A stretch of 64,000 nt of DNA from Gnetum montanum (GCA_015680685.1 MNCI01017913.1:1342297-1406296), one strand, 5' to 3'; counted from the first letter of the stretch, positions 36,601-49,416 are shown. Program-made: numbers and translations. The notes: a model not told the origin generated them from the sequence alone.

Positions 36601-37054
36601 TTTCCATGTCTTAGTTTAATTATAGCCATTATACCTTAATACACATTTGGTTTGCTTAATTACTTCACATTTTTATGTATTACCAAAAAGAAACTATTCT
36701 TACATCTTTATATTTCATCAAAGTAACCTCATGACATGAATAAACTATAAAAAGTATAAAGTGCATAAATCTAAACATAGTAGAAAGTATACGAATAGCT
36801 AAAAATAATTATAACACAATGTACATAACTCATGGCCATAGTCATACAATGTGACAAAAGTTTAATCAACAAATAATAATAAGAAAAAAATAGACAATGG
36901 TCTAATAATGATGGCTGCATTGTGTAGTAATAACACAAATAAAGTATAATAAACCAACTCATCATACTCAATGACTAGAAATAGCTAATGAAAATAGTTA
37001 TAAAAACAACATCATAGTAGAAACAAATGAGGTAGCCGAAGATATAGCCAAATT

Positions 37055-38297
37055 GATGGGCCTAACGTACAACTGGAGGAGGGTCATCACCAACATCTTG
37101 GCCACTAGGACCACTACCATCACTTGTACCCTGCAACATCCAATAACACATAAAATAACTATGAAAATTTCAACTAAGATTAACAAAATTTAAATAAAAC
37201 TCCTAGTTTATAGTCAAATTAACTATAGTGAAAACTCCAAAAAGATTAGTTAAAATTTTTTAAAAAGTTCTAATAGCTTTTGAAAACCAAAAAAACATAT
37301 AAATGACCTTGGAAAATTTTAAAATTTTCATGAAAATACCATAAATAAGCCAATGCTACATGTACAAGACTAGAAGGTTGGTAGTTTCAATAGCTAAAAC
37401 TACAACTATATAGGGTAGTTCACATGCATAAAAAATAACTAAATTTAGCTAATTTTTTTTCTAAGTCTAGGTATTGTACATACATGAAACTCAACAAAAA
37501 TTTATCAAAATTCTAATTTTGGGCCTAGGAAAAATTTACATGACAACCTATAACCATGTCAAAATTTTACAAAGAATCTAGTCTACAAAAAATAATGGTT
37601 GCAATAAAAGCACTAAAAGAAATATAAAATTTTCTAAAAAAATTCTAGGACAAATGCCAAACCCTTGCACACAATCCTAAGTATCTCCAAGAAGCTAGGA
37701 TGTTGGCAAAAAAATTTCTTCTAGGTGTCAACGTTGCCAATTTCAATGAGGTAAAATAGTAAAAGACCAAAAAATCATTGTGCACAAACTTATAGAAAAT
37801 TTCATAAAAAATTAATCGTAAGTCAGAAATCAGTGATTCAACCACTAGTTTGACCAATAAAGAACAAAAAACAACCTTGTGACCCAAAGAAAAACAAAAA
37901 TTCTATGCCATTTCTTATGAAAAAAATATGAATTTGGCATTTCTTTTTGATGGGAAAAATAGCAGGAAAGGCATAGAATAAGGAAAAAAAAAATTCATAA
38001 CTTAATATAAGCTATCCCTAAGACCAAAATAATGCAATGAACACTTGGCCATAACCAGAATATAACATCTAAATCATTCAAAGCCAAAACCAATTCACAC
38101 TAGAAGCCTAACCAAGACAAAATTCCTAGGTTCTAGTCTAGGAATGCATAAAAGCAACCAATAAAGGGGTACCTGGTAGTCATTGTTGACGAGCCTTCTC
38201 TAAGAAAGGGTCATGGCAAGTTGGAGAGTCCCTTGGTAGTAGCATCTACCTCTTCTAGGGATGGTTTCTTCCTTGTGGATGCTCTCCTATTAGACAT
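37055..38297 (-). pseudogene. Reduced antisense gene of element B
   Basis: On the strand opposite to B's own genes, ATG at 38297 opens a short exon-like frame (MSNRRASTRKKPSLEEVDAT, two stops) that ends at a donor CCAG|GTACCC near 38173. A terminal exon-like block follows acceptor TGTTGCAG at about 37130, reading GTSDGSGPSGQDVGDDPPPV with a stop near 37060. Position (between protease and the missing pol), strand, a short basic first exon and an acidic last exon all parallel the antisense gene of element A. The middle exons seem to be missing. Product unknown. Confidence 0.45.
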
Positions 38298-38889
38298 CTT
38301 GGATAGGTTGATGCAAAAAAACTTCAATTCTTCTTCACCTTCCTTGCAACTGCACTAGTTCTTATTGAATTCTACCAAAACCATGTTGAGGATGTATGGG
38401 ATTGAAGAAAAAATTGATGTAGAAGACTTGATGCTACGTGTTTCTTGTAGGAGATAGGATGAGAAAATATATTTTGGTAAAATTGTAATGTGAAAATTAT
38501 TCCCAAACTTATGCATTAGAAATGTAAACACCTTGCCCAAAACACCCACACAACTCCCACATAACTCCATGTTCATAATTGAAAAGTAGGAACTACACTG
38601 GGTTAGTGGGAAAATTAATGTATAATAATGATTCAAATTTTGGTGGCTCACACGAATAAACTAATAAACATCATAACACTAGGATTTAGACCTTTCAACA
38701 AGAACTACATTAGGATTAATTCCCAAACAAGCCTTAGAATGGATTCCAAGCCTCAACCATCAAAAATCACCTCCTAGTCATCCATCCATAACATGTTAAA
38801 GCTAAGAAACCCCCATGCCAAAATTGGAAACAAGATTTTGACATTAGAAGGTCTCAAGCATCAAATGAAATCAAAATCCATAATAAAAT

Positions 38890-40085
38890 AAGATTTTTTA
38901 GGAAACTACACTAGCCAACATAGTTCCATGAGGGCTAGAAATTCTCATCATAATCAAGCTTTCGATCAATACCAAATTAACTACACCAAGCTCCAAACCC
39001 TAGCTAGAGCCTCTTGCAACTCTAGAACCTCCTAGAACTTGCCAAAAATACCAAAAATCATTGATTTTGGAGGAACTACACTGAAGGACATCAAAACTAT
39101 GCTAGCTAGCATAGTCCTAGGGTAGTTCCTTTATGAAAACCTAAAAATGGATTATTAAAATGTTAGATTAACCTCTGAATGCATCATCCTAATTCCAAAA
39201 CCCTATCAAAGGCTTTATAAATCACCAAACCTTGGAAATTGAGTTAAAAATAGCCAGAATTCACCATCTTCTTCATAACCATGCTAGGACTACACTGGCT
39301 AGTGTAGTTTAGGGAGAAATTACCATATCAAGGCTTCAACAACCTTTAGAATCAATAATTTTAAACCTAAACCTTAGCCATGAACATCAATAATCTTCAG
39401 AATCCAAAAACTTGGTCGATTGATCACCAAAATTAATCAAAAGCTAGGGCTCATGTATAACTATTTTGAAGTAGACCAAAACTATGCTAGCTAGCATAGT
39501 CCTAACATACTTTTGGCCTTACGGATAGTTTACTTTCAACATAGCACTCTAAATGGACTAAAACTTGATTGGGGAAGCCTAGAACCTTGAAACATTGGAG
39601 CCAACTATCATTTTACCTTATTTTGACAATGAAAAGATCAAGTTTTATCAAATAATGCTAGGGCCATTCTGAACTACACTAGCTAGTGTAGTTTTGGAGT
39701 TGAAGGTTCTAAATTCCACTTTCAATGACTTGTTCTGGCCTTTGAATGACTAGTCTACAACCTTGATGCCCCTGTGCTATCCTAGGAAGCTAATGGAGCA
39801 CAAATTTCAATCTAGAGACATCACAAATCAAATTTTTCCATGCAACTACATTGGAACTAGGTTGGCAAGCATAGTCCCAGTGTAGTCTTTAGTTTTTTAT
39901 AGTATTTGGGGCTTCTAGAGGATCAAAATAGTGCCAAACTTGATCAATCACCACTCCCAATCCACTGCGCTATCATTTTATACCATCAAGACTCCAAAAC
40001 TAACCATAACAAACCTATAAACTCACATTTTATCAATAGCTATATTGGGACCTGCCAAAACCATGCTAGTCAGCATGGTTCCAAC
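38890..40085. repeat. Ladder of palindromes with a period of about 192 bp (element B)
   Basis: Palindromes such as ACTATGCTAGCTAGCATAGT and ACTACACTAGCTAGTGTAGT are centred near 38913, 39105, 39298, 39490, 39682, 39870 and 40070, that is spacings of 192, 193, 192, 192, 188 and 200. DNA between them is only weakly alike from unit to unit (recurrent CCAAAACC and ATCACCAAA-like words). It lies upstream of the antisense gene start, in element B. Confidence 0.8.
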
Positions 40086-40089
40086 ATAG

Positions 40090-41708
40090 TTCCAATAAGG
40101 GATCTTGTTTTTTCCTTCAAATAGCCTCAAAATGAGCTTCCTAAGTGCCCAAACTTCCCCATCAACCATATAGCCTCCCACTATGACCCACTATGACCTA
40201 AAATTGGCAAGACCATAGTCGACGTTAGCCTAAAATTGGTAAAATGTCATCATTTGACCCCATTTGATCACATTCTTCCATCACTTGGCATTTTTCAAAC
40301 CTTAGTTTACTTAATTTGACATCAGTAGATGCTATTTGACATTAATAAGGTCTTATCTAACCTTGTTTGACACAATTTCATAGAGTTTCAACCTTTAGTT
40401 GACCTTTATTTAGCCCTATCCTACATCATTTGGCCTTTGTTTCATCGTATTTTCCTTGATCCACCTCTTGCGACCTCTGTTGAGAATATTTTGACCTCGT
40501 TTTTCATTGAATTAATTTTTTTACCCACATTTACTTTATTATTAGAGTATTTTACACTATTTTTACATTATTTAACAATTTTATTACATAGGAGCCACTT
40601 GATGTGCTTATGTTGACATGTAGGATTGATCTAGGAGGATAAAGAAGAAAATTTAACTAGCCTTAAATCCTAAATGAGTCCCTCTCATGATGATTCTAGG
40701 TCAAGTTGACCCTACATACCCAAACCTTAAGCCTCAAAAATGTTGTACCATATAGCCTCAACATCTTGAAGTAGCCTGATTACCATTGATCTTGAAGCCA
40801 GAAACATCATAGAGGGTTTCTTGGTTGAAGTTCCCATCTAAATCATGATGATGTGGAGAAAATATATGAAATTGAGTTCATTTCTACAACTTAAGCCTAC
40901 TCATGACATCATCAAACCTTTACAATGCAATGTTAAAGCCATCACATGGCCTTGATTACATCTAACACACATGTTTGCTTGTAGTGTTATTTATCATTGT
41001 TTATAGGTTACAATGAATGACCAATGCTAATGACTCCAATGGTCTATAACAAGAGGGAATGCATGCTCTCTCTCTCTCTTTCCTTGTTTTTCATAATAAA
41101 TGAACTATGAAACTTTGTAAACTTGATGCACATTACACAAATCCCTCTATGTTGTAATGATAGTAACCTATGATGATCTTGTTTGCTAGTTTTCTCATAT
41201 AGTCCTATAACATTTATTGTAACAACATGTTTTCTTTGTCTTGTTTAGTTGTTCTCTTGAAGTTGTGTGTACAGGATGAAGCTTGAAGTCATTACAAAGG
41301 TGGAGCTCACTGCAATAGCAAGTTTTCATATGACCTTGATCTGTAATATTATCTTGGCTTGTTCTGCTATACAAAGAGTGCTTATTTTACATCATCATCA
41401 TTGTCCTTCCTTAAGCCCAATCCCATAGCCTAATTATAAGTTTTCTTACCCTACAAAATAATGACGACCTATGTTTGTTACTCATGCATTATGGCCATGT
41501 GGCATCTCCTTCATCATGCTCCACCATCAAGTTCATTGGATGTAACACATATCATTCAACAAGAAATCCAAATGAAATCTAACCTTAGTAATGAAAACTA
41601 ATAAAGGTTTCAACTCAAAAAAAAGATAAGCAACAAATTTCCAATAAGCTAAGAGGTCAATGAAGACCAAAAGACAATTCAATGGCTCCAAACAAGCAAA
41701 GGGAGGAG
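40090..41708 (+). other. Element B interior between ladder and inserted element A
   Basis: Begins with CTAAAATTGGCAAGACC-type repeats (about 40190-40260) and TTTGACCCCATTTGATC-like words. The rest shows no RT, RNase H or integrase motif on either strand. Confidence 0.45.
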
Positions 41709-41713
41709 CCTAA
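41709..41713. other. Left target-site duplication of element A (CCTAA)
   Basis: CCTAA lies directly before the 5' LTR; the same five bases follow the 3' LTR at 60496-60500. Confidence 0.9.
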
Positions 41714-42440
41714 TGAAATACCCTAAATTGTCAAGGCATTCTTTCTTCATCAGGTCCTTGGAATTTAGGCAGCGGCATGGCAATTTGGCAAGAAATGGAT
41801 GCCCTAAGTGTAGATTTTCCAGTTTGGCAAATTTTCTACACCCAGTGTTGATAGGCCCAACGGACTCTCTCGCCTACCCACCTAGGTAGTTCATCCAGCT
41901 GATAGTCTACTCAGAGGTGACGTGTGGGGTTGTCAGTGGTGCTTAGGATGCGCGAAACATTTTGGAAAGATTTCTAGTCAAGATGTTTGCTACGCTATGT
42001 AGCGTAGCAGGCCTTGGGAGATAGTTGTTCAAACAATCAATTGTGAACTATTGCAAGGAAAAGTTCTATGCTGTGCTGTGCTACACAGTGTAGCACAGCA
42101 TAGCAAAAGCAAGGTAGAAAGGCCCAACTTACTTATTCATTTCAATTGCACTCAGCAAGCACCTCTGACCTTCAAAACTAGTTGCTTCGCTTAACTTCCA
42201 AGTCCTTCGGCAAAGCTCCTCTTACTAGAAAAGTAGCAGATTAAGAAAAAAGTAGGCTATGTTGGTTGCTACACTATGCTACACTACGCAACATAGCACA
42301 GCATAGTGATGATGCAAAAAATGACTAAAGGCGTCTCAAAATACAGGATCAGCAAGTTCAAAAGCTTCACATCACACAAAATAAAGGTTGCACATTATCA
42401 GCATGATCAACTTAAGTGCAAATTGTAGCTAAGGTCAGTT

Positions 42441-42480
42441 GCTATGCTATGCTATGCTACGTAGTATAGCATAGCATAGT
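42441..42480. repeat. 40-bp near-perfect palindrome in U3 of element A
   Basis: Two 20-base arms (left arm GCTATGCTATGCTATGCTAC) pair at 18 of 20 positions with no spacer. The largest of the U3 hairpins; the 3' LTR copy lies near 59420-59450. Confidence 0.85.
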
Positions 42481-42855
42481 AAACATGAAGAATCGGCCAA
42501 TACACTTTAAAGGCTTCCAGCACATGCAATTAACTCCAACGCAAGTTTCTTCTTCGAATTGGTGGCTACGCTATACTACGCTACATAGATTAGCAAGTAG
42601 CTACACTACGTTAACAGGCTATGATCCACAATGTAGCACAACATAGTAGGCATCTACGCTACATCGATGTGCTTCAGTCCTTGTTTGCATCATTGGCACA
42701 CCTGATCCAAGCATCTCCAATTTCGACAACATGATTACAACATGGCAGGCTCGTCAATCAATCATCTTTGCATGTCCATGCAGCATGGACACGTTAACAC
42801 CTTGTGGGTCTAGGACATGTGGCATCCAAACTACATCCCTTGGGTGCTCCTAGCC

Positions 42856-42865
42856 CTATAAATAC
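42856..42865 (+). promoter_or_regulatory. TATA box of the element A 5' LTR
   Basis: CTATAAATAC, preceded by the hairpin-rich U3. The 3' LTR has the identical box at 59825-59834. Confidence 0.75.
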
Positions 42866-43532
42866 CCTGATGAGCAATGCTCCAAGGGTTGGCAAATTGG
42901 CAAATCAGTTGGCAAACATTTCTTTTGGCTTTTAGCAATTCTTGGCAAATCGATTGAAACATTTGTTAGCAAGTTGGAAATTTGGAAAATTGGCAATTCA
43001 ATATACATTTCCAAGTTGATAAAAATCAAATAGTTGGCATTCCCATTCAGGAGTTCTTTTAGCTCTTTTCCATTGCCTTTGTAGCATTTTGCATCATTAG
43101 CTCTTGAATCTGCATTCAAGCGTACAGTTGGCTTGCTTTGAACATCTTGGTTACTCTTGGGATCTCTATGCTTACCAGCATCATGCAACCAATTGTATCC
43201 ACTTTGGCAAAGTAAAGCTGTAGTCTTGAAAGCGGTGCATTTCTTAACTCCAGTCTACTCTATTCTCCTGCTTATCATTGCATTTTACATCGTATTCATT
43301 TCCTCACATATAATAATCGTTATTTTATGCTATAAACATTGTTTTTCAAATTACACATTCGCAAAAGGTTTAGTCACACCGATTAAGTCCCTGTCTGATC
43401 GACCAGACCATTCAGGGCACCCTATTTCCATTTTATCTAGCATGGCCCTTGCGCAGATTCGGGGTTAAGACTATCAGACCAATGACCTCTCAGTGTTTCC
43501 AGTTGTCGACGTTTTCAGTCGCTACAGTTTTC

Positions 43533-43551
43533 TGGCACTAGAATTAGGGCC
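43533..43551 (+). other. Primer binding site, tRNA-Asn type (element A)
   Basis: TGGCACTAGAATTAGGGCC six bases after the LTR. It resembles the complement of the plant tRNA-Asn 3' end and the site of element B. Confidence 0.55.
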
Positions 43552-43587
43552 TTTAGTACCATTTTCCATGTTATACAGTATTCCTGT

Positions 43588-43908
43588 AAGTGTTTTGCAC
43601 CCTGACACGCACTAGCATAAACTTGATACCTTTTAGTGATTTTTCACACATCATGTGGTGCAGATCGGTCGCTTCGACAGTTCCTTCGGAACCCTGTAGG
43701 ACATAAAGCCTTCAATCACCATTTGATCCCCTTGTTTCATGGTAGTTTTGCATGTGTTCTATACCCCTTCATGCACCATCATAGATGTGACACACTTTTG
43801 TAGTTGTTTACACATCATGTGATATAGATCGGTCACTCTGATGGTTCCTTCATAATCCTGCAAGACATAAAGCCTTTGATAACCTTCTGATCTCCTTATT
43901 TTCCTTAT
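43588..43908 (+). repeat. Two-unit tandem repeat of about 164 bp in the leader of element A
   Basis: Words such as CACATCATGTG, AGATCGGTC and ACATAAAGCCTT recur with an offset of about 164 bp (CACATCATGTG at 43647 and 43811). It lies between the primer site and gag. Confidence 0.75.
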
Positions 43909-43934
43909 TTGCAAACTTGTTTAGCTTTGCGACG

Positions 43935-46165
43935 ATGACTTCCTAAAGAACCATTGCTAACACCTCTAACATTGAGGTTCCCCTCACGGTTCAAGGCATC
44001 ACAGGTGTCGAACAACCACTCAGCCCAGCATTGGGGCCACGACGATCCCTCAGGATCCAAAACTAAGGACCTAAGGGCTTGGCTTAACAACACGATCAAT
44101 ATAACTTCCTCTACACTAAGGTGCAGGAAAACCTNGGAACTAGATTCCCAATCTGATGAGGGGGTCAAACCAACCCTATCACCATCCCTCCTATCCCGTC
44201 TTTTTGGATGAACCTACTATCTACTATGACTCCCTTCATGATCACGTCTATACTATCACAACCTGCAATTACATCAGCAATGGGTAGCCATGTCATGTCC
44301 TCGTCATATCAACGCCCCTATTCCCCTGTTTCATTCTCAGCCACTATTCCTTCCTAAACTGTTCATCAATCCACTCCTTCATTCCATCACACACTGATCA
44401 TGGCTACCTTACCACATGTTCACACCGTACCTACTTCACAATTGCATGCATTTTCCATGTCCATTCTTGCGTTTACACTTGTCCCACCATCAACGGCAGG
44501 CCTAGGTCCATCCACATGGTGGACCCCATTCACTTCTCCTCCTGCTATGCTACCATTGTAGATGTCTCACTATGTCCTCCATCAGACCTACCAAGCTTTG
44601 CAAACTATATAGCCCAGCATGGGACTATGGTCTATTCCACCATGCATGTAAAAGGCCTACCTCGTAGCACAACCCTCGGTTGCTGCTACAACAGCACCAC
44701 CTACTGAGTGGTGGATGCCACAAAAAACATAATTCATAGGGGCCATCCCAACGGCACCACCGATGGGTCACTTTGCTACCCGTACCACTCCACAGATGGG
44801 AGCTGCCCTAGTAGTTCCCTAACTATATGCATCATCCCCAAGTTTGGATCAAGCGTTCTAGCTTATCTAGACCCTTACTGAGGAAATAAAATACCTCAAG
44901 GTTGTTAGGTCTGATACGGTACAAGTCATGGACTTCTACCAGGATGATCCCATTAGCCTGGCAGTCCCTACACTAATGTTACCCCTAGGGATGTCACTCC
45001 CCCATTTCATGAAATACAATGGGGAGAGGGATCCCAATGCACACCTTGTTACATTTAGGTCCGAGTCCCTTCTTCTACAACAATGGCTGCACACGATCAT
45101 TTGTGTCTTTGTCATGTCTCTGACCAGAAAATCCTTGGACTAGTATTGCATCCTTCCATGCTCCTCCATATCAACCCTAGAGGAGCTTCTGACCCAGTTC
45201 GTGACACACTTCAAGTACAACTTGAGACCAGAGGTAACACAAGATCATTTGATGAGTGTAAGACAAGATCTATTGGAACCAATCCAAAAGTTCATCCAAT
45301 GCTGGAGCGTGATCCTTAATGAAATTTATGAGCCCATCGTAGACGTCCACTTGCTGGCCATCTTTAAGGGTGCAGTGAATAACTTTATTAAGTCTAAGTT
45401 GTATTATCTCACTCCATGCACTCTCAGTCAGGCTTTTGCCTAGACTATAAGCATATAGGATGTGGCTGAGGCAAGCAAAGACCCGGCCTACGTTGCATAC
45501 AAGAACACCTTCGCGAAGAAAGATAAGGACAAGGGTAAGGCTGCAACAGCCATAGTGGCCGCTGTGGCCAATGAAGCCAAACCCAGCAACAGTAACAAGA
45601 ACAACAAAAAACTAGCCACAACTGTAACTAACTCCACGCACAAACAAGCCAATGCACCGTAACCTTCTACATCCATACCACCCAAATCAAACTTCGAGTG
45701 TAAAAATCACTCGAAGTATACCTCGCTACTCATCAAGCCTTCAGATCTTCTAAAGTAATTACTGGTGGCAGGGTACATCCAACACAAGCAGATGTCAGAG
45801 GAGGGAGCTAGGAAGCATTAGCGGTACTGTGAACTACCTCGTTGGCTTTGCCCAATGAGCCCCCAGTTCCTAAGGGTTTCAAGCTAGAGTGATTCTATGA
45901 CTACCACCAATAGTGTGGTCATGATAGGGATTACTACATCGTGTTGAAGGATGACATCCAAAGGATGATCGATCAGGAAAAATTGGTGCTAGATGAAAGA
46001 AATCTAGTATGTCCTGAGAATCAATCCTTGCACATCTACACTAATCCTCTCAATGCCAACAATGCTAGTTACATTATCAACACCATCAGCATTGACAGTG
46101 ATCCTAGACTACCCCAGCAGCCGTTTGTGGTCTGTGTGCCTCAGTGTAGCACACTAGCACCATGA
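43935..46165 (+). pseudogene. gag: Gag of Tat-lineage element A
   Basis: ATG at 43935, in frame with the core at 44928-45143, although stops intervene. A Pro/Ser/Thr-rich N-terminal part (44200-44800) is followed by the gag core: HFMKYNGERDPNAHLVTF (45005), LEELLTQFVTHFKYNLRP (45180), IVDVHLLAIFKGAVNNFIKS (45335) and a Lys/Ala/Asn-rich stretch ending near 45660. The knuckle-like segment near 45893-45960 reads FYDYHQ..GHDRDYY, with Tyr replacing the expected Cys. Stops and a frameshift after 45660 make it non-functional. Same layout as in element B. Confidence 0.82.
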
Positions 46166-46693
46166 GCAGCTAACCAAAGTACACAATAACCTTTTGTCTT
46201 GAGAGTCCCTCCCTGGACATCTACCCTTACACCACCTATTCTCTAGGAATTCGCTCCTTCACCACCTATTAGCAGAACCACACCACCGCCTCGTACCCTA
46301 ACACTATTAGCACCATTCTTTATCAGGGGGCCAAGCCATCCAATAGCCCCCACCCCACATAAGATAGCTTTACAGCCTTCTCATCCTAATAAATAGGAAG
46401 TGCTCTTCATGGATGAGATGTCGAGGGAAAGTACCACCCTAAATACTTCCAATCCTACGTCCTTACCCCTTGCATGTACACCCTCATTGCCGAAAGATGA
46501 CGTTGCTACCCGTACATAGTATTTTCCACCTCGGCCAAGAGAGTCTGAACCCAGACACAAAACTATCCCTCCTTGGGAAATTTGTCTTTTAGGATGAATA
46601 GAAGAGGAGAAAGGCAGTAAACTAGAGAGTGGCCAAGACCTTTGGAGTTCCCTCACCCAGGTCAAGCAAGCTCTAAAATAGAAAAACACTACG

Positions 46694-47328
46694 TTGAGCC
46701 TTTACGACTTGATCATGACATCTACCACACACTGTGAGGCTTTCGTTTGCATGTTAACAATAATTCTTGTTGACAAGAACATGCCAGCAGAAGAGAAGAC
46801 AATCCATTCAGTCATGCTTCCTTCTACGCCTGCAGAACCAAAGCCATCCCAACTAGATTTTTGTGATGATTCCATTAGGGAAGACCTTGAAAAGGGTCAG
46901 TGAATATAGCACCTCTTTTCATCACAATTCAGGTTGGCCAACATAAGATCCGAAGGGTACACATTGATGATGAAGCTGCCACAAATTTCATCCCTTTCCC
47001 TATTGTGGACAAGCTGGGTTTGGTTGACCAGATCAGACCCACAACAACATCATGCTTAAAGTTGTTCAATGGAGCACGGGTTATGGTAAAAGGCATGATC
47101 CATATTGACTTTGTGGTAGGGGACCAGTTCCCCACAAACACAACGTTCATCATGGTTGAAGAGATGCCCGGGTTTAACCTAATCTTGGGAAGGTCATGGG
47201 TAGCACAACTTAGGGTTGTCTCTTTACCCATTCATCAAGAGATCCATCTACCCTATGCAAGGAGGGAGGTGATAATCCATGGCGACGAGGTAGCAACACA
47301 AGCTATCAACAATATAGATATGGAATAG
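46694..47328 (+). pseudogene. Gag linker and aspartic protease of element A
   Basis: 46694-46903 is a linker (SLYDLIMTSTTHCEAF) that precedes protease in both A and B. 46900-47328 is the protease: the active-site segment reads HIDDEAATNFIP (Asp codon at 46965; Glu where Gly is usual), then LGLVDQIRPTT, and the conserved PGFNLILGRSWVAQLRVVS and IHLPYARREVIIHGD. It would cut gag and pol precursors. The second frame overlaps the first by a few bases. Confidence 0.82.
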
Positions 47329-47689
47329 GGCTCAGAGGTCGTAACCTCTGAGAATGAAGCACCTGTCTCTATAGATACTAACCATTTGACAAGAGAACTG
47401 GTTCAGCATGCAAGTTCAGAAAATGAAAATGTGTGGACTATGTTTCCCTTCCAAGTGGAGGACAATGACGTAGACGAAGGTCATAGCAAAGCGTCTCGGC
47501 CTTACGCCTTGCCCAATCCATAATGGGTCAAGAAGTAGTTATGCATAGCGTAGCAACCTCACTGCTTCTTGCCCAGTTGGCATGCTTTGTACATTTACCA
47601 CCTTTTTCTTTTGCATCCATCCTTCTACACTAGGTACTAATTAACCATTCTCTAAATCGTTAGCATGTCACTTCCTTACCATGCCATGG

Positions 47690-47885
47690 CCCAAAATGGC
47701 CTAAAACTACACTACTACCTGATAGCCCAAAATGGCCTAAAACTATATTCGGCCCACTAAGGCCTAAAATTGGTAAAATTTCTTCTATTTACATCATTTC
47801 CAATGGCCCGAAATGGCCTAAAACTAGCAAGGGCCCGAAATGGCCTGAAACTAGCCATGGCCTAAAATGGCCTAAAACTAAAACA
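47690..47885 (+). repeat. Tandem array of GGCCCAAAATGGCCTAAAACTA units
   Basis: Six or more units of about 25-30 bp built from ATGGCCTAAAACTA with self-complementary GGCC words. It marks the border between protease and the end of the antisense gene. Confidence 0.7.
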
Positions 47886-49085
47886 TAAAAAAAAACATAA
47901 CATAAAATTGATCACATAGACAATGCATAAGCTAGCATAAAACCAATTTTCTTTCAAAATATACTTCCTTCATTAAATGTCTTTCCATTAGACAATGTTT
48001 GCAAAATTTTTACAAAAATTCAAAATTTCAAAAATCCCATGTTGTCATGGGTTATCTTCACCTGCATCATCTTCACCTGCATCGTTTACTCCTACATCAT
48101 TCCCTTCCACATAGCCTTCCTCTGCATTACCCTATTTTGCCTCTTCATTTATGCCCTCTATTGGCCCTGCTTCTTCATCTGGGATCTGCATTGAGAACAG
48201 TGAAGCAGTCAGCTAGAGCAACACATGAAAGCTAGAATAGAGCATAAGTCTTTTCCATAGCAAAAAGTGACTAACCCGAGAGGGCCCCACATCCACCTCA
48301 AAGGGTATGCGATCCAAACCTAGTCTAAGGTGGTGTTAGACCTCCTCCTCCATGATATTAGCCTAGTGCCTATAACTTGGTTCAGCATCTATAGCAGCTT
48401 TCTCCTTTTTGATGGTCATCCATCTCAGCAGTCCAGGAGAAAAGGAGATGCTAGCAGTCTCACCTATGGGAAGATCTGCTTCCTATTTAGGAGATTTAGT
48501 GACCTTTACCTGCTCCATAAACTTGTTGTAAGCCTTATAAGCAGCAATGGAATTTATGAATGATTTATAAGTCAAAGCCTCCACAGAAGCATCCCTGTAT
48601 AGTTTTCAGAAGGTGGCAGGTTCTAGTTTATACATGTGTTTATGATTTTTCTGGGACTACCCCCACTAGTAAACTATGGCATTGTAGTCTTTCCAATCTT
48701 GGTTCTTCTGAGCCAATAAGTCCATCTGCATTCACTATTCTATTATTTCTTGGGTGGCTTCATTGTTGTGCCACACAACTATCCAATATCTAGCATAATC
48801 TATCATAGTTGTGTGTCAACTGCCATCATTAGTATCACGGGCCATGAGGAATTCGTTCCTCAATTTGAGGTCTCCCACTTTGATGCTCAGTTTAGCCTTC
48901 TCTTTCTCAGCATTTTGGAACCATTTCCATAAGTCCTCATTGACATGCCTACACTCCCATAAGGAGGATGTTGAGTGCAAAGTGCATTTTCTAGCCTTGT
49001 CATATATGCAACGATGCACCTCAGTCACTTTGGGAAGGAATGTAGGCACGACACCAACTTTCAATGCCTGTGTCGGGTCAATAGG

Positions 49086-49193
49086 CTATGACCACACAAA
49101 GAGTGCATTAGTCACACTAGCGTAGCAAGGTTAGCAAACTCAAGAAATCTACCATAGAAACCTCAAAGAGCCTAGCATAGCTACTTTACTTAC
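49086..49193 (-). other. Intron of the antisense gene (108 nt)
   Basis: Donor AGTGG|GTAAGTAAAG and acceptor GGTCATAG. Coding frames are coherent on both sides, and the intron itself contains TAGCATAGC-type words like the U3. Confidence 0.65.
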
Positions 49194-49307
49194 CCACTTC
49201 AGGATCACCCTGTCTAAGATGGTAGATCATGTCATCAACGACCCCTTGCATGAATGTATTCTTGTCAAGGATCTCGACCCATGGTTTCACGTGAATCAAA
49301 GAAGGTC

Positions 49308-49416
49308 CTGCAGCATGAACAGTGATGTTTTTCATACAACTAAATGCATCAGTAATGACCGAGGTGAACTATAATAAGGCTGTGAGTAAAGCAAATGATA
49401 GTGTGAGGGATCCTAC
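49308..49416 (-). other. Intron of the antisense gene (109 nt)
   Basis: Donor TACTAG|GTAGGATC and acceptor ATGCTGCAG. Flanking exons are 49417-49894 and 49194-49307. Confidence 0.6.

Larger units (their letters stand above)
41714..43526 (+). repeat. 5' LTR of element A
   Basis: 1813 bp, TGAAATACCCTAA to TCAGTCGCTACA. U3 holds five or six long inverted repeats built from GCTATGC/GCTACGTAGC (near 42000, 42088, 42288, 42461, 42583), then a TATA box (CTATAAATAC, 42856-42865). Downstream, R/U5 has TTGGCAAATTGGCAAAT-type words. Pairs with 58696-60495. Confidence 0.92.

Noticed and set aside
38890-40085. Centromeric or other satellite array
   Set aside because: Only the palindromes are regularly kept; intervening DNA is too diverged and the array is short and inside element B.
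42856-43188. 110-codon minus-strand frame, with a near copy at 59825-60088
   Set aside because: Both lie in the two LTRs of element A across R/U5, so the duplication explains the repeat; no start context or motif.
44134-44134. Ambiguous base n
   Set aside because: Single assembly uncertainty inside the gag of element A; no biological meaning.
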